From contig NZ_JAIOHK010000063.1 in assembly GCF_019913785.1 (NCBI RefSeq), positions 1 through 64,000 on the forward strand: a stretch of DNA of 64,000 bases, given 5' to 3'. Shown in pieces: positions 8,793 to 16,788 of the stretch. The DNA comes from Altibacter sp. (GTDB lineage Bacteria; Bacteroidota; Bacteroidia; Flavobacteriales; Flavobacteriaceae). Each line of letters opens with the position of its first letter. Positions within the stretch are counted from its first letter, which is position 1. The notes under the pieces were generated by a model. That model saw only the letters and a list, made by a program, of their open reading frames with translations, searched no databases and was not told the origin of the DNA. A program made the position numbers and the translations under genes.

Positions 8793-9212
8793 CTAAGTGC
8801 GTAACGTTATGGTGGTTAGTTTTACCTGAGAAATTAATTGGTCATTCTCATTGGTTATAGGAATTTGCCACAATTGTGTGGTTCGCCCCTTGTGAATTAT
8901 TTTGGCCTTGGCATACACAAAACCGGAGCTGACACTCTTTACGTGATTGGCAGCGATCTCGATGCCTCTTATTTGTACATTCACTCCAGATAAAAAAAAT
9001 AGTGCGCCCGCACTTCCAACACTTTCCGCTAAGGCTACCGAAGCCCCACCGTGCAAGACGCCATCGGGTTGATGCACCCTTGGAGTTACAGGCATTCTAG
9101 CTACGATACTGTCTTCAGACACATCTATAAATTCAATACCCAAGGTTTCCATTAAAGTGTTTTTACACATGGCATTACAGCGTTCTAACACTTCTTCTTT
9201 GGAATACTTCAT
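8793..9212 (-). CDS. Hotdog-fold thioesterase, probable DHNA-CoA thioesterase (MenI role)
   Basis: 139 aa, PaaI/4HBT hotdog fold. The signature HQPDGVLHGGASVALAESVGS carries the His54-Gly-Gly and catalytic Glu63 of this subfamily; the later KSVSSGFVYAKAKIIHKGRTTQLWQI is the second conserved strand pair. It is the first gene of an operon with menF and menD. Hydrolysis of DHNA-CoA is a required menaquinone step often done by hotdog enzymes (MenI/YdiI), so context supports that role; motifs alone would also fit a generic phenylacetyl-CoA-type thioesterase. Confidence 0.85.
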   Translation of the reverse strand: MKYSKEEVLERCNAMCKNTLMETLGIEFIDVSEDSIVARMPVTPRVHQPDGVLHGGASVALAESVGSAGALFFLSGVNVQIRGIEIAANHVKSVSSGFVYAKAKIIHKGRTTQLWQIPITNENDQLISQVKLTTITLRT

Positions 9213-9222
9213 AAGATTGATT

Positions 9223-9230
9223 TACATTTG
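9223..9230 (+). promoter_or_regulatory. -7 box (TACATTTG) of the hydrolase gene in a 43-base divergent spacer
   Basis: Exact TAnnTTTG match 25 bases before the ATG at 9256, with TTTG at 9198-9201 as a possible -33 element 21 bases away, inside the start of the divergent thioesterase gene. The box is the left arm of an imperfect inverted repeat (TACATTTGTA / TACAAAATGTA, 9223-9245), so the same element may serve or regulate the divergent men operon. Confidence 0.6.
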
Positions 9231-9255
9231 TAAAAATACAAAATGTACCCATATT

Positions 9256-9903
9256 ATGTCTTTAGAAAAACAGGTTTCTTTTACAGCCACAAATACCTAT
9301 TCAACATTAAACACCTTTACTTCAAAAACCAAGAATTATTGGATGGTATTTCACGGCTTGGGATATCTGAGTAGGTATTTCATCAATTATTTTTCGCAAT
9401 TGGATGCTGCTGAAAACTATATCGTTGCCCCACAGGCTCCCGCGAAATACTATCTCGGTGATACGTTTAAGCATGTGGGAGCTTCATGGCTAACTCGTGA
9501 AAATACAGTCGAAGAAACTAAAAATGTTCTCGCTTACGTGGATGCTGTTTTTAAAGCTGAGCCAATTAAGAACGATATCAACTTTATAATTTTAGGGTAT
9601 TCGCAGGGCGTATCCATTGCCACCCGCTGGATGGGCCTTCGAAAAATACAATGCAATCACTTGATATTACATTCGGGCGGTATCCCCACCGAATTGACAA
9701 CCTCTGATTTTGAATACCTAAACAAACAAACTAGAGTAACTTACCTCTACGGGGATAAAGATCAATACATTCAAGAAGCTCGAAAAACAGAAGAACAACT
9801 AAAAGGCACAGCACTATTTGGCCATAGACTTGAAGTGGTTGAATTTAGCGGCATTCACGAGGTACATACACCATTTTTAAAAGAAGTGGCTCGCAGTAAT
9901 TAA
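9256..9903 (+). CDS. Alpha/beta hydrolase, phospholipase/carboxylesterase-like
   Basis: 215 aa, no signal peptide. Start taken at the ATG at 9256 (MSLEKQVSF), just after a -7 box; the longer frame from 9157 overlaps the divergent gene. Motifs: oxyanion region WMVFHGLGYLSRYF, nucleophile elbow ILGYSQGVS (Ser116), acid in YLYGDKDQY (Asp167 or Asp169) and a C-terminal His (GIHEVH, His201/204). The layout matches the carboxylesterase/phospholipase (Abhydrolase_2) family. Substrate unknown; it diverges from the menaquinone operon but nothing ties it to that pathway. Confidence 0.8.
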   Translation: MSLEKQVSFTATNTYSTLNTFTSKTKNYWMVFHGLGYLSRYFINYFSQLDAAENYIVAPQAPAKYYLGDTFKHVGASWLTRENTVEETKNVLAYVDAVFKAEPIKNDINFIILGYSQGVSIATRWMGLRKIQCNHLILHSGGIPTELTTSDFEYLNKQTRVTYLYGDKDQYIQEARKTEEQLKGTALFGHRLEVVEFSGIHEVHTPFLKEVARSN

Positions 9904-9996
9904 TTTTTTTAGTGCATTTCATCGATTTTATTTGCAATACAACTAAATATACTATTTATTTACGTTGTAATGTAAGAATTTTCATACCCCCGAATC

Positions 9997-10707
9997 ATGA
10001 AAAAAACACTTCTAACCCTATGCAGCTACCTATTTGCGGTGGCTATTTTTGCACAAGTGAGTGCAAACGATAAACAGGTTTTATTAGACCTCTATGTTGC
10101 CACTCAAGGTGAAAACTGGATAAGTACTTGGGATACCAACGAACCGGTGGAACACTGGAAAGGAGTCACTGTTGAAAAGGATCAAATAGTCGGCATCAGT
10201 CTTCTATTCAATAATATGGAAGGTGAGTTACCGGCATCATTAGGTACGCTAACGGAACTTAGAATATTGGAGTTATCCTTCAATCGCATTTCGGGAACGC
10301 TTCCCGAATCGCTTGGGAATTTAGAAAACCTGGAAGTCCTTGCCTTTAACGGGAACAACCTTAGCGGTTCTATTCCTGCAAGTTTTGCTCAGTTGAACCA
10401 ACTGAAACAACTACATCTTAGCAGCAATAAATTAAGCGGTGACATTCCCAGCAGTATTGGGGATTTAGCACATATTGAAATTTTTAATGTATTCGACAAT
10501 GAGCTAGAAGGTGAGATTCCTACCGGATTAGCGCATCATAGACACCTGCGCGAGCTGATGGTTGCTGAAAATAACCTGACAGCGACAGCCGATTTCTCTA
10601 CGGTATTATTGTTTAATTCGGGAGCAAGAATGGATCTCAACCGACCAATTTTATCTCCAGGAGCGAAAACAGTTATTGCTATTGAGACAAGTGACGATAA
10701 AAATTGA
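9997..10707 (+). CDS. Secreted leucine-rich repeat protein, plant-type repeats
   Basis: 236 aa with signal peptide (MKKTLLTLCSYLFAVAIFAQ). An LRR N-cap-like segment (DKQVLLDLYVATQGENWIST) is followed by about five plant-type 24-residue repeats of form LxxLxLxxNxLSGxIPxSLG (about residues 65-190; for example LNQLKQLHLSSNKLSGDIPS). The C-terminal tail (NRPILSPGAKTVIAIETSD) has no T9SS sorting motif. Likely exported and used for protein or glycan binding. A strong intrinsic terminator follows at 10738. Confidence 0.85.
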   Translation: MKKTLLTLCSYLFAVAIFAQVSANDKQVLLDLYVATQGENWISTWDTNEPVEHWKGVTVEKDQIVGISLLFNNMEGELPASLGTLTELRILELSFNRISGTLPESLGNLENLEVLAFNGNNLSGSIPASFAQLNQLKQLHLSSNKLSGDIPSSIGDLAHIEIFNVFDNELEGEIPTGLAHHRHLRELMVAENNLTATADFSTVLLFNSGARMDLNRPILSPGAKTVIAIETSDDKN

Positions 10708-10737
10708 TTTATAATTTTTTATTTATTGTTACATTAG

Positions 10738-10756
10738 GCGACTCAAATTGAGTCGC
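10738..10756 (+). terminator. Intrinsic terminator after the LRR gene
   Basis: Perfect hairpin GCGACTCAAATTGAGTCGC followed by TTTTTATTATT, 30 bases after the stop codon at 10707. Confidence 0.85.
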
Positions 10757-10973
10757 TTTTTATTATTAAACTTTTTCTTACAGCAAACTTTAATTGCTAA
10801 TGTCTGGTAAAAAGATCTACTTTCGGAAATACTATTTTTACCGTTAACCGATATTTTTGTAAAAAAAAATCAGTTTTGTATTACAAAAAAATACTATATT
10901 GTCGACGAAATTAACAAATAATCAGATGTAAGGATTAATATTGGTTAATTAATAGTCTTATATTTTGGTTAGG
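10757..10973 (+). other. AT-rich intergenic region between two terminators; possible small RNA or peptide
   Basis: No annotated-size gene. It holds a 15-codon frame at 10800-10847 (MSGKKIYFRKYYFYR, very basic), a TATTTTTG box at 10852-10859 that fits TAnnTTTG, and an imperfect TATATTTTG at 10958-10966 next to the terminator at 10974. Because the LRR transcript should already end at 10756, the second terminator implies a separate short transcript starting in this region. Confidence 0.4.
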
Positions 10974-10995
10974 AACGGCTTCTTACGAAGCCGTT
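10974..10995 (+). terminator. Orphan intrinsic terminator
   Basis: Perfect 9-bp stem AACGGCTTC / GAAGCCGTT with a TTAC loop and a TTGTTTTT tail. No gene of ordinary size lies between it and the previous terminator. Confidence 0.8.
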
Positions 10996-11059
10996 TTGTT
11001 TTTATGTAGTCTATTGTTTTTATTTTGTAACTTGCTGTATATCAAAAGTTTTAATTGAC

Positions 11060-11743
11060 ATGAAAACGATGACGTTCCTTTTTACCTTTTTTATTGTAGC
11101 AATGCAAGGGTATTACTCACAGACCTATTTTGGCAGTTTCGATTTGGTGGCTACACAGCAATATCAGAACGGGAATGAACGCAGCGACACCATTTCCTAT
11201 TTCTTTGGAGAAAAAAAGACAGCCATCATCATACATGGCAGAAGAAATCAACCGGACATGCGTATGGTCTTCGATTTTGATGATGCCACAATTACCAGTC
11301 TATTTGAACTGAATGGTAAAAAAGGCGGTTATATTCTTCCCATGAATGAAGCCTACTGGCCGGGTATGCCACAGGCAATTCGCACCTTTGGTACCGAGCC
11401 ACGAACCGAACAAAATTATACGGGTGAAATTAAAGACATAGAACATCACAGCTGTCGAGAAGTCCTCGCCGAAAGTGATGCCTATTCGGCAACGCTATGG
11501 GTGGCAGAAGATATTCCATTGTCGATGACACATGTATTGGCCTATCAAAGTGTTGGAAAAGGAAAATCGAAGAAGGAAATTGAACTGTTTGATCAATTTG
11601 GGGTAAAAGGACTGCCGCTACATTTATTTCTGAAAAGTAAAACCGATAAAGCCGATGTCACGATTCACCTTATCAATATATCGGATGATTTTGATGCAGT
11701 CGTTTTTAGCACCGAAGGACATATATTAAGTGCGGTGGATTAG
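11060..11743 (+). CDS. Exported DUF4412-like protein
   Basis: 227 aa. Signal peptide ends near GYYSQ (residue 21). The mature protein resembles the DUF4412 group of Bacteroidetes: a start of FGSFDLVATQQYQNGN, the strand-rich TAIIIHGRRNQPDMRMVFDFDDATITSLFEL, and YTGEIKDIEHHSCREVLAESD with ATLWVAEDIPLSM in the second half. These proteins are periplasmic or outer-membrane associated and of unknown role. The family call is from pattern memory, so moderate certainty. Confidence 0.7.
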   Translation: MKTMTFLFTFFIVAMQGYYSQTYFGSFDLVATQQYQNGNERSDTISYFFGEKKTAIIIHGRRNQPDMRMVFDFDDATITSLFELNGKKGGYILPMNEAYWPGMPQAIRTFGTEPRTEQNYTGEIKDIEHHSCREVLAESDAYSATLWVAEDIPLSMTHVLAYQSVGKGKSKKEIELFDQFGVKGLPLHLFLKSKTDKADVTIHLINISDDFDAVVFSTEGHILSAVD

Positions 11744-11795
11744 TTTAAACGGAGAGAAAACAAGTGAATACACAGACCATTTGAAATAAATTCAA

Positions 11796-11856
11796 TATCT
11801 TTAGATAGCAATTTGAATTGCATACCAGCTCCCCTCTTGGTCGTAACCAAGTGGGG
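11796..11856 (+). terminator. Hairpin with T-tract after a -7-like box: terminator or leader
   Basis: Hairpin CCCCTCTTGG-TCGTAA-CCAAGTGGGG at 11831-11856 (one mismatch) followed by ATTTTTTAT. It can end the transcript of the gene closing at 11743. However, a TATCTTTA box at 11796-11803 lies upstream of the hairpin, while the next gene starts at 11902, so it could instead be in that gene's leader. Confidence 0.65.
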
Positions 11857-11901
11857 ATTTTTTATAGGGTATGCCTTTAACGAACCTAAAAATTAATCAG
11901 T

Positions 11902-13317
11902 ATGCTAAAAGCAACACTGGAGGCACTTATCGGAAAATCCATCAACCAGATTTGCCTCAACAACTTTCACGACGCCAATTTAAACCACTGCGCTCATTTT
12001 GTAAGCCATGCAGCGGGTTTGACATTCGATTTTAACTGCAAAACATTTCGAGGTGGATCGAACGTCGGTGCCAATATCAGGGTACATGAAGTGTTTGCAC
12101 AATGCCCGAAGGTAGGGACGATCGCTCAGGCTCCTTCAGACCGACCCTATTTGGTATTTGTGACAAAGGATTCGAATGTAGACGTGGCACAAAAACGAAT
12201 GCAAAACGTGCCTCAAAAACATATTGGCATTGTGGTGGACAATATGGTGTACCACTACTCTAATTCGGCAGACAAGGTTGTAAAATGGACCATAGCCAAG
12301 TTTTTAGATACCTTCCAGCGAGTCTATTCCGGCAACCAGGCCTTGTTTTACGGACTTATTCCCGGTTCCGATCTCTTATTGGATATCGACCCAACAGGAA
12401 ACAGCATCACCTCTTCTGCGGCCTTTGCATTGACACAACGTCAAAACGAATGGTATGCAAAAGAAACCAATTCGAACGGTAACGAATTTTATGTAGGTAG
12501 AGAAGTGAATAATACATCGGCAGGATATTTCGGAATATACCAAAGAGCGAATGAATACTACGGAAAACAATACAATGGAGACGATTATAAGGACAGCATC
12601 GATCATTGGGCGTATCTGTTGCATATTACCGGCTATTGTGAAAGCAAAAACCACTTCAACCTTATAAATACCTATGACCGAGCCAAGTTTACCTTCGGAT
12701 TTTATCAACTGGCAGCCCACACTCCCAAGGACAATTTGATATTACTTTTTAGACGTTTTTCGGAAAGTGCTAATATGAAAAAATACTTCCCGGAACTTAA
12801 AATGACCAACGGCAGTCTGCACCGCGTAAATGAGAATGGCAGTCAGACAGATCTGGAAACCGTCATGAATACAGGTCCCAACGGCGCCCCGCAACTTCAG
12901 CTCTTTATGAACTTTTTAAACCCCATTCGAAAGCGTATCGATCCGCAAGAGATCTTACATGCGGCCCGACTTATACACTGGAGTGAAAAGGATCGGCTTA
13001 TGCGCGATGCCCAAGTGGCCATTGCAAACGAGTTACTTCAGAAAAAAATGACGCAGCGCTATCACAGATGGTATGACCTGGATGGAAAATCGGATATTAT
13101 CTGTGCCTTGGTTGCCGATATCCATCATCAAGGAAGGGCAAGTAAAGCGAGAGTACAGGATGCGCTCAATTCGAACGATGTCCAAGAGAATTTGATTACC
13201 ATCAATGCCAATTATATCAGTAGAGCAGATGATCTTCGCACCATTATCAATCAATTAAAGACAGCCGGGAAGATTGGAACTAAAGTGTATAAGGCCTCGT
13301 TGAACGAATTTGTGTAA
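11902..13317 (+). CDS. Two-domain putative cell-wall hydrolase without a signal peptide
   Basis: 471 aa, starting MLKATLEALIGKSINQICLN with no signal peptide or membrane segment. The N-terminal part (about 15-150) has the look of an NlpC/P60- or CHAP-like cysteine amidase: NHCAHFVSHAAGL (Cys30) and KHIGIVVDNMVYHYSNS (His107 or His118). The C-terminal part (about 230-460) resembles a lysozyme/chitosanase-like fold: HITGYCESKNHFNLINTYDR (Glu247, Asp259) followed by KFTFGFYQLAAHTPKDN. Neither assignment is certain. If right, the protein would cut peptidoglycan but lacks an ordinary export signal, as seen in effectors of contractile injection or type VI systems. No such system and no clear immunity gene is visible beside it. 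Confidence 0.55.
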   Translation: MLKATLEALIGKSINQICLNNFHDANLNHCAHFVSHAAGLTFDFNCKTFRGGSNVGANIRVHEVFAQCPKVGTIAQAPSDRPYLVFVTKDSNVDVAQKRMQNVPQKHIGIVVDNMVYHYSNSADKVVKWTIAKFLDTFQRVYSGNQALFYGLIPGSDLLLDIDPTGNSITSSAAFALTQRQNEWYAKETNSNGNEFYVGREVNNTSAGYFGIYQRANEYYGKQYNGDDYKDSIDHWAYLLHITGYCESKNHFNLINTYDRAKFTFGFYQLAAHTPKDNLILLFRRFSESANMKKYFPELKMTNGSLHRVNENGSQTDLETVMNTGPNGAPQLQLFMNFLNPIRKRIDPQEILHAARLIHWSEKDRLMRDAQVAIANELLQKKMTQRYHRWYDLDGKSDIICALVADIHHQGRASKARVQDALNSNDVQENLITINANYISRADDLRTIINQLKTAGKIGTKVYKASLNEFV

Positions 13318-13374
13318 GCTAGCTATGGTAATATTTTTAGTATCTTTCCGAAACTAAAATTTTAAACCCAAACT

Positions 13375-15036
13375 ATGAGATCAATTTTTACCCTACTCCT
13401 TTCTATCCTTTCGGTTACGGCATTTGCACAAAGTACTTTTATGAAGAAATCGGTCGATAGGCCCATTCAAAATCGGGGCTTTGTCGCCCAAATCGTGGCC
13501 ACTATCGGTTATCAGGGATATGACGAATCACAAGAATATTTTGGTGAAGGCGAATACGAGATCTTTTTAGACAATGTGGACGGCGTATTGGACAATCCCA
13601 TTATCGTTCTGGACGGCTTCGATCCGGGTGATGCACGTGATATTACAGGCTTGTACAACAGTCTGAGTTTTGGCGGCCAGAATATGGCCGATATCTTACG
13701 GGATGAAGGTTATGACATTGTTATTCTGAATGCACCGCAATACATCACCGGAGGAAAGGACATAGACGGTGGCGCGGATTATATACAGCGCAATGCCATG
13801 GTTTTAATTGAAATGATCAATTATTTAAACAATGAAAAAGTAGGTGACGAAGAATTGGTGGTGTTGGGACCAAGTATGGGTGGATTAATCGCCCGATATG
13901 GCCTCGCCTATATGGAACAGAATAGTATGGATACCGAAACGAGGTTGTACATCTCTTTCGATTCGCCGCACAGAGGGGCAAACATCCCAATTAGTCTTCA
14001 ATACCTTATTAATTATTTGGCTCAAGAACTCGGTGATGCCGATGCAGTTGCCATAGTCGATGAAGTACTCAACTCCCCTGCGGCGAAAGAAATGCTGTAC
14101 GATCATTTGCTAGGACATTTATTGGCAGGATCCAACTACTTACAAGACCCGGCAAAATTGTTACCCGAAGGGGCTCCAAATTTTAGAGACGCATTCCAAG
14201 CCGAACTGGATGCACTGGGGTTTCCGTCACAGGTGCGAAATGTAGCCATGGTGAATGGTAGTGCCTTGGGAGCAACTACGGGATCGTCCGGCATGCAGGT
14301 AGTGGATACTACCCTCGATCTAGGAAGTGGCCTAACCGCAGATGTAGCCTTGCATTTTACACCAGATGCCGCTACTACTAATAATGTGACGAGTTTCGAT
14401 TCTTTTTTCTTCGGAATACCGCTAGACAGCTTCGATGCCGAAGCCGAATCGTTTGCATTCAGCGATGGCGTTGATAGTTCACCCGGGGGGACAGGGAACA
14501 TCTCAGCCGCACTGGGCGGCGGCGGTGCCTCCAATCCTGTGATCGTGGCCTTTATCGCCGCTTTGGATCAAGATGATTATAGTTTTATTCCTTTGATTAG
14601 CAGTCTGGCTATTACCAATGAAGACGATTGGTTTGCTATTCCTGATATCGGAGGAACGCACACCTCCCCTTTTGTCAATACCTATATTCCAAATGAGAAC
14701 GAGTCGCACGTAACGGTAACCGCTGCCAGTGCCGAGTTTGCCTTGGATGAGATTCGGCAAACGGTTCTTGGAACTACTGATTTTGCTTCGGAAACACGAT
14801 ATCTGCTCGTTGAGAATCCGGTTTCAGAAACCATCACTTTGCAACTTAATCCCTCACTATCGTATGAGGATGTGTTAATCTCGGTACATGCGATATCGGG
14901 ACAACTGGGACTTCAGCAAAAAATAAACAAGCCGTCGGCGCAGATCACAATAGAACACGCCATGAGTAGTGGTATCTATTTCCTAAATATCGAAGATGCT
15001 GAAGGAATTCACACGCTTAAATTGGTGGTGCACTAA
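13375..15036 (+). CDS. T9SS-exported alpha/beta hydrolase (lipase/PGAP1-like)
   Basis: 553 aa. Signal peptide MRSIFTLLLSILSVTAFAQ. The hydrolase domain (about 70-470) contains PIIVLDGFDPGDARD (oxyanion region), the nucleophile elbow VVLGPSMGGLIARYGL (Ser167) and SFDSPHRGANIP, typical of PGAP1/DUF676 and triacylglycerol-lipase-like enzymes. The last about 80 residues form a T9SS type A sorting domain: LLVENPVSETITLQLNP, then VHAISGQLG, then SGIYFLNIEDAEGIHTLKLVVH. It should be released or surface-anchored through the type IX system. Followed by a hairpin/T-tract at 15062 and a secreted nuclease. Confidence 0.88.
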   Translation: MRSIFTLLLSILSVTAFAQSTFMKKSVDRPIQNRGFVAQIVATIGYQGYDESQEYFGEGEYEIFLDNVDGVLDNPIIVLDGFDPGDARDITGLYNSLSFGGQNMADILRDEGYDIVILNAPQYITGGKDIDGGADYIQRNAMVLIEMINYLNNEKVGDEELVVLGPSMGGLIARYGLAYMEQNSMDTETRLYISFDSPHRGANIPISLQYLINYLAQELGDADAVAIVDEVLNSPAAKEMLYDHLLGHLLAGSNYLQDPAKLLPEGAPNFRDAFQAELDALGFPSQVRNVAMVNGSALGATTGSSGMQVVDTTLDLGSGLTADVALHFTPDAATTNNVTSFDSFFFGIPLDSFDAEAESFAFSDGVDSSPGGTGNISAALGGGGASNPVIVAFIAALDQDDYSFIPLISSLAITNEDDWFAIPDIGGTHTSPFVNTYIPNENESHVTVTAASAEFALDEIRQTVLGTTDFASETRYLLVENPVSETITLQLNPSLSYEDVLISVHAISGQLGLQQKINKPSAQITIEHAMSSGIYFLNIEDAEGIHTLKLVVH

Positions 15037-15045
15037 AATAATAAG

Positions 15046-15088
15046 TATCTTTATACTTCCTCCCCGTTTCGGTCTCAGCCAATCGGGG
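15046..15088 (+). terminator. Hairpin with T-tract, preceded by a -7-like box
   Basis: Hairpin CCCCG...CGGGG at 15062-15088 followed by ATTTTTGG, 25 bases after the lipase stop. A TATCTTTA box (15046-15053) lies directly before it; from there a transcript for the nuclease gene (start 15127) would begin with this hairpin. Confidence 0.6.
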
Positions 15089-15126
15089 ATTTTTGGTTTT
15101 AACGACTCCTCAATAAACCATTTGTT

Positions 15127-16032
15127 ATGAAATATTGCGTTCTCTTGGTCGCTTCCTTGGTGGTATGGCCCCTTTGGTCACAGTCGCCACCGGGAAATAA
15201 ATACAAGCCCATTGTTATGGATAGCACTTATCACCATACCAAATGGGGGATCGCACCATCCGATCTTTTGTATCATTTTGCGGCCTATACTTCATCTTTC
15301 GATAGTGATGATGACGATAATGGAGACGGGGTGGGAGATCTCTTAGCCATCCCCGAATGGGTAGCATACGAAGTAAAAGAAAAGTTGGGTCCTGATATTC
15401 CTACCTACACACGCCCCACCTGGATGACCGATGATAGTCTGGCTGCCATCAAAAAAGCCCCAACCGATAAAACCTATGCCGTTAGCGGTACCCGCAATCT
15501 GCGAGAGGTCTCCGGTGATTACCGTTATGTACGTGGACATATGTGTCCGAAAGACGTAGCAGATCGTATGAGTATGTTTGCAGGTTTCAACACCCATACT
15601 GTCCTCAATGCCGTCCCACAATTACAATGGCAAAACAATGGCTTATGGAAGGCATTAGAATCTCAGGTAACCGATTGGGCCGATCAATATGGTAGTGTCT
15701 GGGTGATTTGCGGCCCTATCTTTTTTAATAAGACTCCGGCTGTGTGGCTGGGACAGGATGATGAAGTACAAGCTGCTGTTCCCGATGCTCTTTTTAAGAT
15801 TGTTATACGAGAGACAGATGATGGAATTAGCACACTTACTTTTATCATCCCGAATGTCCTTCCGAAGCAGAAAAAGCAGTACTATCAATTCTTAACCAGT
15901 ATGAATCGCGTGGAAGAACTCACCGGTTTGTCTTTTCTCACCAACGTAGATCCACTCGTCCAGATTATCGAAAAGGCTCTAAATTTGGATCTTACCACGG
16001 GACAGAAACGCAGGAAGGTGAATAGATGGTGA
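15127..16032 (+). CDS. Secreted DNA/RNA non-specific endonuclease (His-Me finger)
   Basis: 301 aa with signal peptide MKYCVLLVASLVVWPLWSQ. The His-Me finger core is DYRYVRGHMCPKDVADR (general base His138, in place of the usual DRGHL) with the downstream FNTHTVLNAVPQLQWQNNG holding the metal-binding Asn. This matches the NUC/EndoG family. An acidic segment (FDSDDDDNGDGVGD, about 58-71) may bind calcium. Likely degrades extracellular nucleic acid for nutrients. The variant RGHM still keeps the catalytic Arg-Gly-His. Confidence 0.9.
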   Translation: MKYCVLLVASLVVWPLWSQSPPGNKYKPIVMDSTYHHTKWGIAPSDLLYHFAAYTSSFDSDDDDNGDGVGDLLAIPEWVAYEVKEKLGPDIPTYTRPTWMTDDSLAAIKKAPTDKTYAVSGTRNLREVSGDYRYVRGHMCPKDVADRMSMFAGFNTHTVLNAVPQLQWQNNGLWKALESQVTDWADQYGSVWVICGPIFFNKTPAVWLGQDDEVQAAVPDALFKIVIRETDDGISTLTFIIPNVLPKQKKQYYQFLTSMNRVEELTGLSFLTNVDPLVQIIEKALNLDLTTGQKRRKVNRW

Positions 16033-16112
16033 ATAACGGCTATTCAGCTGCGTATAATTCACTAAATTAGGGGTGTCTATTTTCGCGGCAAATCACTTTT
16101 GTTATTTCAGTC

Positions 16113-16586
16113 ATGAGATCATTGCTTTTACGAAATTTGTTTTTTACCATTCTCCAACCCGGAATCGTGGTTGGACTCATCCCCTATTTTATCTTGGGAG
16201 AACGGATACAAATTATCTTCGCACAACCACTCACCACCATTCAATATATGGCTGCGATTGTATTTTTAGTTGGGTTTCTCATTATGAGCCACTGTATTAT
16301 CAGTTTTGCGGTTCGGGGCAAGGGAACGCTCTCTCCTGCCGATCCCACCAAACAGTTGGTCATAAAGGGTCTTTACAATTATTCTCGCAATCCAATGTAT
16401 GTGGGCGTACTGCTCATGCTTCTCGCACAGGCGTTCTTTTTTGAATCGAATACCTTGTGGGGATATACGTTGGCAGTGTTTATAGCCTTCAACTTTTTTA
16501 TCTTGTTCTTTGAAGAACCACGACTGAGAAAAGATTTTGGAGCTGCCTATACCGCCTATAGTAAGAAAGTAAGGCGATGGTTTTGA
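16113..16586 (+). CDS. Membrane methyltransferase of the isoprenylcysteine carboxyl methyltransferase (ICMT/PEMT) superfamily
   Basis: 157 aa integral membrane protein with about four hydrophobic segments (near residues 5-28, 42-66, 96-112 and 118-136). The SAM-binding signature is visible: KGLYNYSRNPMYVGVLLML, then FFEEPRLRKDFGAAYTAYSKKVRRW at the C-terminus. This is the standard bacterial 'methyltransferase family protein'. The substrate is unknown; lipids or prenylated compounds are possible. Confidence 0.85.
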   Translation: MRSLLLRNLFFTILQPGIVVGLIPYFILGERIQIIFAQPLTTIQYMAAIVFLVGFLIMSHCIISFAVRGKGTLSPADPTKQLVIKGLYNYSRNPMYVGVLLMLLAQAFFFESNTLWGYTLAVFIAFNFFILFFEEPRLRKDFGAAYTAYSKKVRRWF

Positions 16587-16788
16587 CCCAGCGACCTTAA
16601 AAATACTATTTGCTAGAAAATTTGTATTTTTCTACTACAAATCCAACAGACTTAAAGAAATGCAGCTACTACTTTAAAAAATGGAGATAAAAATTCTTAT
16701 ACATAAAAAATACACAAAACATCACCAAACTTAAATCAGGACAACTGTCAATATCCTATAAATTAGTACCCATATTAAACCCAATATC
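16587..16788. other. AT-rich intergenic region before the broken lipoprotein gene
   Basis: About 200 bases, visibly poorer in GC than its surroundings, with a weak hairpin AGAAAA...TTTTCT (near 16615-16632). No gene or RNA recognised. The low GC continues through the interrupted lipoprotein and up to 17460, which suggests a separate origin for this patch. Confidence 0.4.
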
